NCBI GenBank assembly: GCA_036571765.1
Contig: BROE01000002.1
Coordinates: 1,618,344-1,682,343, forward strand
Source of the DNA: Plecoglossus altivelis
Taxonomy: Eukaryota > Chordata > Actinopteri > Osmeriformes > Plecoglossidae
DNA: 64,000 nt
Direction: 5' to 3'
Position 1 is the first letter of the stretch; each line of letters begins with the position of its first letter. This document shows positions 57,001 through 64,000 of the stretch, piece after piece. The position numbers and the translations under genes are program-made. A model generated the notes under the pieces. That model did not search any database and had not been told where the DNA came from. It saw nothing but the letters and a program-made list of their open reading frames with translations.

Positions 57001-60000
57001 AGCTCACAGCAGGAGCAGGAAGTTAGGTCGCGAGCCTCGAGTCTCTCGTGGCCCAGGTAAGAAAACTGGGGGCCGGGGTAAGAGGATGGAGGCTGGGCGA
57101 GAATCTGGGACCGTGCCAGACAGCCAGGGAAGCTCTGCCAGACAGCCAGAATTAGAGTTTGAGGATCTGTCCAGTAAGGAGGATACCTGGGAGAGGCAGG
57201 TGGTGGTGGTGAAGGAGGAGGAAGAGGAAGATCCTACGTATGGTGAGATATATTCACAGCTTACAGCAGGAAATGTCTAACGTACGTCCGGCTTGTGAAT
57301 ATACGTTGTGTTCATGTGGTCCTAATACATGTTTGTATTCCCAGGACTGGGTGGGGAAGAGAGTAAGCCAGGAAGCGAACCCTCCCAGGAAAACCAGCAG
57401 GTGCACCAGCAGGAGACCAAGGGAGCCCACTGCTGCTCGCTGTGTGGCCGCCGGCTGTCCAGCGCTTACAAGCTGATGCTGCACCACAGGACCCACACGG
57501 GGGAGAAACCTTTCTCCTGCCTCGTTTGCGGGAAGCAGTTCTCCCAGGCTGCCAACCTCAAGACCCACCAGAAGGTACACAGCGGGGAGAGGGCCTACGC
57601 CTGTTCCGACTGCAGCAGCCGATTCACCCACCTGGGAGACCTGAAGAGGCATCAGCTCCTACACAGCGGCCAGAAGCCCTACAGCTGCTCCGAGTGCGGG
57701 AAAGACTTCACCCAGGTGGCCCACCTCAAGCTGCATCAGCTCACGCACTCTGGAGAGAAGTCATTCCGCTGCTGCCAGTGCGAGAAGAGCTTCTCCACGG
57801 CGGCCAAGCTGAAGAGCCACGACAGGGTGCACACGGGGGAGAGACCTTACCAGTGCTCCTTCTGTGACAAGAGCTTTGCCCATTCAGGCACGCTGGTGAA
57901 ACACGAGAGACTGCACACGGGGGAGACACCCTACCGTTGCTCCGAGTGTGACAAGGGCTTTGCTCAGCTGGTGTCTCTGAAGATCCACATGCAGATCCAC
58001 ACGGGGGAGAACTTCTACCGGTGTTCGAGGTGCGAGCAGAGCTTCACCACGTCTACTAAGCTGAAAGACCATCAGAGGAGCAGCCACGGCGTGGAGAGAC
58101 CACATCGCTGCTCTGACTGTGGCAAGAGTTTCAACATCGCTTCCCGACTGAAGCAGCATCTCAGGGTTCACACCAAGGAGAAGCCGTTCCAGTGCTCCGC
58201 CTGTGGGATGCGCTTCACACTGGTGGAGAATCTGAGTCGGCACCAGCGGAACTCCCTTGGTCCCTGCAGCTCCGTGAGCCAGACCTCTGGGGGAGAAGCA
58301 GGGGGCCTGGGCCCCAATGCTGCCCCATCGGGACATAAATTCAGGGTAGGGGATTAGATCAACCTGGTATCATCGATCATCGGAGGGTTTTGTTTTGCGA
58401 CTCTTTGACTTCATTCTGCTTTGATCTTTCCTCGTTTTTTTTTGTAGGATCACCGTGCCTCCAGTTTTTCAAGACCCAGAGCGTTGCCAGGGCAACAGGA
58501 CAGTAGCTGTGTAGACCAGGCAGGAAGTGAGGAGGACGAGGAGGCTGTAGGGGGTCTGATAAACTCTGACGGAGAGGAAGTGGAATGGGATTCTCTTCCA
58601 TCTGGTAAGTCAGACACTGTGAACTGTGTGAGGATGTTTGAATTATAAGTACATCTTTTGTTGGGTTTCTGGGGGGGTTTTTGGATAGAAAAATAACCTC
58701 TATAATCCTGTGTGTTCCCAAGGAGAAGGTCAGAGGAATAATCACAAGAAGCAGCAGGAGAACCGGACGGTGAAGAAGCTCCACCGCTGCCTTGAGTGTG
58801 GAAGAGAGTGTCCATCCTTCTTCAGACTCCAGATGCACATGAAGACCCACACGGGAGAGAAACCTTACCCTTGTCCCACGTGTGGGAAGCACTTCCGCCA
58901 GAAGGAGCACCTGAAAGAACATGAGAAGGTTCACACAGGGGAGAAACCCTACTCCTGTTCGGACTGTGGCGTGAGGTTTAGTCACCAGGGGGCGCTGAGG
59001 AGGCACGAGCGTTCTCACACAGGAGAGAAACCTCACCCTTGTGCTTTATGTGGAAAGAGGTTTACCAGGATAAGCAGTCTCAGAGAGCATCAGAACACGC
59101 ACACAGGAGAGAGGCCTCACTGCTGCAGCGTGTGTGGTAAGACCTTCTTCAGGCTGTCGGCCCTGCAGAAGCACCAGGTAACTCACACAGGGGACAAACG
59201 TCACGTCTGCGACGTCTGTGGGAAAGCGTTCTCCGAGACGTCCTACCTCCAGTGTCACCGGCGTTCCCACACCAGAGAGAAACCTTACCAGTGTGAGGAC
59301 TGTGGGAGGAGCTTCTCCCAGCTGGGGAGCATGAAGAGACATCAGCAGATCCACTCCAGGGACAGACCTGAGTTAGGGCCTGAGTCTGAGTCAGGGGCTG
59401 TCCTTCACACTTCTGCTTACGCTCATTCTGGTCATGGCGGACAGGAACCGTTAAAGGAAACCAGCTTCTCAACTTCCTCTCAGTCAAGATTCAGCCCCCT
59501 CACGCAGAACCCGAGTCTGCGGCAGACTGGTAACCACGGCGACTCGAGCAGGCCACAGCAGGGACCTGAGGAGCTTGACGACTCGAATCTGACAGACAGT
59601 GAGGAGGAGGAGGAGGAGGAAGGAGAGGAGGAGGAGGATGAAGAAGACAGCGTTGATGCTGTGGAAAACTCTGGAGGAACAGTGGAGGATGTTGAAGCCC
59701 TAAGCCTTGGTAAGTCCATTTTCTGAGATTCCACATAGTTGTTGTTGTTATAGTTCTCTGATTTTTACCCCAAATTTCCTGTATGAACTGGTCCTCAACG
59801 TGCCACTTCTGCTGTGTTTTCTCTCAAACCGTCTTTGCTCCAGGATCCGGTGGGATCGATCTTCAGGATGATGCTTCCGAATGTAAAAATCATCAAGGTG
59901 TCACGCCCAAGCCCCACGTCTGTACGCTGTGTGGGAAAGGCTTCCAAAAGAGGTGCTCCTTACAGAACCACCTGCTGACCCACACAGGAGAGAGACCTTA

Positions 60001-60826
60001 CCCTTGCTCCGTCTGCGAGAAACGTTTCCGTAAAAAGTGCGCCCTGACCGACCACATGCGCGTCCACACGGGGGAGAGACCCTACGCTTGTTCCGTCTGC
60101 GGGAAAACCTTTGCTCTCTCCGGTTGCCTCCGGAAACACACCAAGCGACACCTAGCCTCAGGAGGAGAGGAGGGGTCGGAACCCCAGCCGCCCCAACGAC
60201 CCTCCAAGAAAAGCGAACACGTTTGTCCCCTTTGCGGCAGAGACTGCCTGAAGCGTTCAGCTCTGCACATCCACATGAGAATCCACTCTGGGGAGAAACC
60301 CTACAAGTGCTCCATGTGCGGGAAGACCTTCACTCAGAGTGGACATCTGAAAGACCACCAGAAGGTTCACTCTGGAGAGAGACCGTATCACTGCTCCATC
60401 TGCGGAAAGAGCTTCTCTTACTCCGGGGCGCTGAAGAGACACACCTTGCTGCACTCGGATGTGAAGCCTTACTCATGCTCTGAGTGCGGCCGCAGCTTCG
60501 CTCAGCCAGGCCGACTTAAGGAGCACATGCTGGTGCATGTCAGCGAGAAACCGCACGTCTGCCAGCAGTGCAGCAAGACGTTCATTCGACTGTCCGAGCT
60601 CACAGCCCACCTGAGGAGCCACTCGGGAGAGAGACCGTATCGCTGCTCTGAGTGTGGGCAGGGCTTCACGCGGACCGGCACCCTCCTTAAACACCAGCGG
60701 AGGGTCCACAGGGAACCGGTAATCACCCTGGCAACAAAGAGCGTGGAGAACGGGGATTCGGTGCAAAGCGATGACAATTGCAATTATGTTAAACCGTCCT
60801 TGGACTCAAAGACTGACGATCCTTGA
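54017..60826 (+). CDS. ZNF gene H: very large protein with about 35 fingers
   Basis: Exons 54017-54025, 55627-55729, 55893-57242, 57345-58345, 58448-58604, 58723-59709 and 59844-60826 join in phase throughout to give 1529 residues. Exon 1 is ATGGATGGG only. Exon 2 is acidic (EPEPLELVMKIKEEEEDGYE). Exon 3 has nine fingers from YACLDCGKKFLS, the last two separated by a basic, finger-decayed stretch (RRSWTRRLRTIVRKTL). Exon 4 has ten fingers from HCCSLCGRRLSS. Exon 5 is acidic and ends LINSDGEEVEWDSLPSG. Exon 6 has seven fingers from HRCLECGRECPS and an acidic tail. Exon 7 has nine, ending SKTDDP. Reading through the exon 4 donor stops at 58357, so two shorter genes are possible, but exact phase continuity and the parallel with gene F favour one. 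Confidence 0.75.
54748..54955. mobile_element. hAT-type palindromic MITE, copy 3
   Basis: Same family as 16200-16411 and 17686-17897, in intron 1 of gene H. Exact 8-bp target duplication CTCTAAAG at 54740-54747 and 54956-54963, the same octamer as copy 2. Confidence 0.92.
55170..55520. repeat. 34-bp minisatellite (17-bp half units)
   Basis: About ten units alternating TAATGCACTGCTGACAG and TAATGCGCTGCTAGCGA, in intron 1 of gene H. Confidence 0.92.
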
Positions 60827-61512
60827 TTACAGGTTGTGAAACGCAGTTACTTACTGTTATGGAAACGCTCGTTGTCACTGCTTCGGTAAGAGACTGAAAC
60901 TTGTTGTCCTGTCGAGAACATTGTCTCATTCGTTGTAGTGTGAAATTAGGACTTTTTTTTTTTTTTTTTTTTTACATGAAACTGTTCTGTGTCTGTGGTG
61001 CCCTTGAGTCATTACCACCACATCATCCAACACAGATATTAGTCCCAACATCTCAGCTGGTCGCTGTGATGAGACAAGCTTAGTCCATGCGTGGCTCCCT
61101 GATCCAGAAGCCTTCAACTTTTATGCGTGTGATAATGTGTCTGTGTGATAGTGTGTGTGTGTGGTAGTGTGAGTGTGATAGTTTATGGTCTATATTACAT
61201 TACACACTCTCCTACAGACACATATACACACACACACACTCCTATAGACACACACACACACTCTCCTACACACACACATACACTCTCTTCCCTGCGCTGC
61301 CCCCTCCCTCCTCCACCCACCTTGTTGACTTGGCTCTTCAGGCTGGCCTTCTGGGCAGGGCTTACTGCAGGGTCTCTGGGGCTAAAGCGAGGGATCTCTG
61401 GCCCCTTCAGGTCATCGTGGTTCACTTGTTGTGCATCAATGGCGGGTCACTGTCACCAGCAGGCAGCTGCAGGGTTTTAAAAATCAACAGTCGGGCCTTA
61501 AATGTAACCACT
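60827..61512. other. 3' flank of gene H with T and GT/AC runs
   Basis: A T-run at 60954-60973, (GT)n at 61137-61180 and ACAC-rich sequence at 61200-61290. No gene recognised. Confidence 0.45.
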
Positions 61513-61705
61513 CAAGTTCAAGTTGAGCTTTACTTTCATTCCGCTACATGCGGGAGCATACAGCGGAATGAAATGTCGTGGCTCACAGCCACGGTGCTAC
61601 ATAAATACAGGCATACAGCAATCAAGTAAAAATATATATAAAACAATTGTTCCTATACATAAACTAAAAAATACAACCTATACAAACGATACGAATACGT
61701 TCAGC
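61513..61705 (-). repeat. Dispersed repeat family A copy
   Basis: CAAGTTCAAGTTGAGCTTTACTTTCATTCCGCTACATGCGG to CCTATACATAAACTAAAAAATAC and ACGATACGAATACGT, colinear with 11077-11275. Confidence 0.78.
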
Positions 61706-62965
61706 GGCTGCGTCCTCGCCTCAGTGTAAACACCGCTTGCGTCGCATTTCGACCTGCTCTGAGAAGCTCTGAGCCGAGGTGGTGCTTGAGAAAGGTTGTT
61801 GGTATTGTGACCGTGTGGAAGGACTCGGGTTCGAAACCCGCAGAGCAAACTCTGGGTCCCTCAGCTGAACGGTTTGGTGCTTTACGGCCAACGGTAGCTG
61901 TTAGCATCAGTCAGTGTCATAAAGAATCCTTAGTGGCAGTAAAGGGTTGATGCGTGAGAGAGGTTAATTGTTCTAAAGATGCCCATATCACAGGGTTGGT
62001 TGCCAAAAGTTATGGATTTACATCAAAAATAAATGTAATCAAGATGCAGCAAATGGGATTCGTGTTAAGTCCAAGTTTTATCTGTATCATGTAAAACTGT
62101 ACGACATACAACATTGAGCAAGAACATAATAAAATGTTTGAATCTGTCTTGTGTCGTGTCAAAGTGAGTTGAGTTGTAAATTGTAGCATCAAAATATGTT
62201 CCCTGGTGTTCACGTTACAGATTGTTAATGTTAAGTTGTATTGAGGTTGAATATTTTAAATGTTATACATATCGTTTAGGCTAATATTAAGTCATATATG
62301 TAGCCTATAACCTTGTGGTTTGATGTGGAAGTATTAGCTAATTTGTATGTGTGTATGTATGTAAGTATGTATTAGCTAATTCCGATTTAGGCATTGCTTG
62401 TTTTTTCTTCGATTTGCACATTTTACCGTGCGTGTGTGTTTGTGAGAATTTAGCGCTTCCCCCAAAAGCATAAACGTTAGGAAAGGGGGTTTTTAAGATC
62501 TGGCAACACAGTGTTTCCGGTATCGTCTGATTTCGCCTGAAGTCGCGGGAGATTGGAAAATAATCCATCCCCGTAACATGGAGATTCATCAGGAGAACAT
62601 GAGGAGAGAACAACGTTGAAGGGAACACCACTAGGACAGAGCTCTTTCTTTGCTTATTTACTTGGTAAATTAAACGATATTTGCTACCGTTACTGTTGTG
62701 TTTTAGCCGGTTAGCAGCAATAACCCTCAGTGATAGCTTGTTAGCTTAGCTAACACAGCCGGTGTTCAACAGGCAGGCTAGCTTGCTCTTGTTCGTACAT
62801 GAATACCTATTAACCGTAATGTCGAGACGTCAAAACACTGTATTAGTTTGCTTTATAACTAGCTTGCTAACTGACAACCACGATGTGTAATGTATGAGTA
62901 ATGTATTTTGACAAGGCACCTTGTTTACGTCAAATTTGGCGTGTACGTGTGTGTTTACATTACAG
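61706..62965. other. Spacer upstream of the last gene
   Basis: Contains a tRNA B-box-like GGGTTCGAAACCC at 61830-61842 but no tRNA cloverleaf that I can fold. The rest is AT-rich, with a likely promoter around 62500-62640. Confidence 0.35.
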
Positions 62966-62984
62966 GATCGGTGGCGCTGGAAGA

Positions 62985-63565
62985 ATGGAGGACGATTTAA
63001 ACGCCGTTCTTAGTTGTGATGACAAGGAACAGGTTGGTAGAGTGGCTGTCCGGGTTATAGTCAATCATAAAGTCACATACATGTATTTATCTCTTCATCC
63101 CTCTTCTCTCTCTCTCCACCCCTCTTCTCTACTTGCCTCCCTCCCTCTTTCCTACCTGTCTTCTCACTCCTCCTCCCCCTTTACTCCTGTCTCTTCCTCC
63201 CTTTCCCTCCTCCCTCGTCTCCCCCTCACATCCTCCTCGCTCTGTACGATTTCTCCTCTTCCCTCATCCTCCCTCCCGCCAGATCTCCGTCTCTCACCCT
63301 CCACCATCCTCTTCTCTCGGTGCCTTCTCCTCTCCTCCTATCCTACTGCCAGTCCTTAACTCCTCCTCTCCACTCCTTCCTCTCCTCCCTCCATCATCCT
63401 CCCTCCGTCCTCCTCTCAGCCTCCCTCTCTCCCCTCTCCCCTCTCCTGCATCTCCTCCTTCCATCCCTGCTGCGCCTCTCTTATCAGTTAAGGAGCGGAA
63501 TTTTGTCTCTGCTTCAGAGGGAGTTACTGTTACACATGCTTCAAGCGTTGCGAGCTGAACTTCAG
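62985..63565 (+). CDS. First coding exons of an unidentified gene (partial)
   Basis: An acceptor (cattacag|GATCGG) at 62965 opens an exon whose ATG at 62985 gives MEDDLNAVLSCDDKEQ to a CAG|gttggt donor at 63032. A second exon, 63488-63565, reads LRSGILSLLQRELLLHMLQA and LRAELQ to CAG|gtgacg. Phases match (0, 0). The 42 residues form an acidic start followed by a Leu-rich amphipathic helix. The style (short acidic start exon on the same strand) resembles genes G and H, but no finger is in the window. Product not recognised; the rest lies to the right. Confidence 0.5.
63086..63478. repeat. CT-rich low-complexity tract
   Basis: CCCTCCTCTCC-type sequence in the intron of the unidentified gene. 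Long Ser/Leu/Pro frames are artefacts. Confidence 0.85.
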
Positions 63566-64000
63566 GTGACGCTGCCACAAGCTGTGTGTGTGTGGAGAGA
63601 GAGAGAAAGAGAGAGAGCATTGTGTGTGAGAGAGAGAGGAGGGGAAATAGCGAGAGAAGGAGAGAGAGTAGTAGTGTGTGCTAGTCTGTGTAGTGTGTGT
63701 ATGTGGTGTGTCTGTGTGATCATGACTATCTCTGCCGGATCCCATAGCTGTGCAGAGCGATCAGAGAAAGTCCGTAGGCACGTGAGGAACCGGACTCTTC
63801 CAGGCTGAACCTAGGAGAACACAGAGAGAACCAGGCAAAGACAGGCCAGCTTGTTCTCTCGTACCCAGTCCAGTTCTCCAAAGCACTGCATGGGCCCAGG
63901 CCATGTTGAAGGTGACAACACACCTTTACACAACACTGTAGACTACTCTACTACTGACTTCTACCTAACCCAATAAGGATGATATATTTGTACTCTGTGA
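63566..64000 (+). other. Intron of the unidentified gene, right edge
   Basis: (GA)n and GTGTGT-rich sequence at 63590-63720, then unique DNA. No further exon recognised. Confidence 0.4.

Noticed and set aside
61770..61845. tRNA or tRNA-derived SINE suggested by GGGTTCGAAACCC
   Set aside because: B-box-like only; no convincing A box spacing, anticodon arm or acceptor stem.
63743..63810. Third exon of the unidentified gene after ccatag at about 63747
   Set aside because: Frame in the required phase meets a stop within nine codons (CTGTGCAGAGCG...TAG).

Overview
The window is vertebrate nuclear DNA, almost certainly from a teleost fish. Genes are split by GT-AG introns, microsatellites and minisatellites are very dense, hAT-type MITEs and other dispersed repeats recur, and most genes are multi-finger C2H2 zinc-finger (ZNF) genes of fish type. 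Gene models below were built by hand from reading frames, splice sites and intron phase.

Layout. (1) 274-8209, minus: a GPR108-like seven-transmembrane GOLD-domain gene of about 17 exons, its introns full of minisatellites. (2) 9683-9938, minus: a lone pyrin-domain exon, followed by a MACPF/MPEG1-like fragment (12074-12499, plus). (3) 13310-36500: a cluster of five related ZNF-type genes, A and B on plus, C, D and E on minus. They share a 64-codon coiled-coil first exon, a second module containing PQIKEEQELW, and (except B) a terminal finger exon. (4) 38124-42470, minus: BFAR (RING, SAM-like and membrane segments), with a 179-N gap and apparent one-base losses in one exon. (5) 45282-60826, plus: three large ZNF genes, F, G and H (about 22, 8 and 35 fingers), built from alternating acidic exons and finger-array exons. 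(6) 62985-63565: the first coding exons of an unidentified plus-strand gene.

Most notable is gene B (17193-21889). In-phase splicing joins two copies of the ZNF-family coiled-coil/IKEEQ module to a full-length piggyBac-type transposase in place of zinc fingers. The predicted 857-residue ORF is intact, but two of the three catalytic aspartates are replaced (His at 21215-21217, Asn at 21509-21511). It looks like a host-transposase fusion kept for DNA binding rather than transposition. A decayed copy of the linker lies at 23025-23172.

Other points: genes C and E are a segmental duplication that includes introns, dead first exons and a dead 3' relic; an INSDGEE motif recurs in the acidic exons of F, G and H; a GPR108 minisatellite has copied a functional splice donor six times; and several frameshifts may be real or assembly errors.
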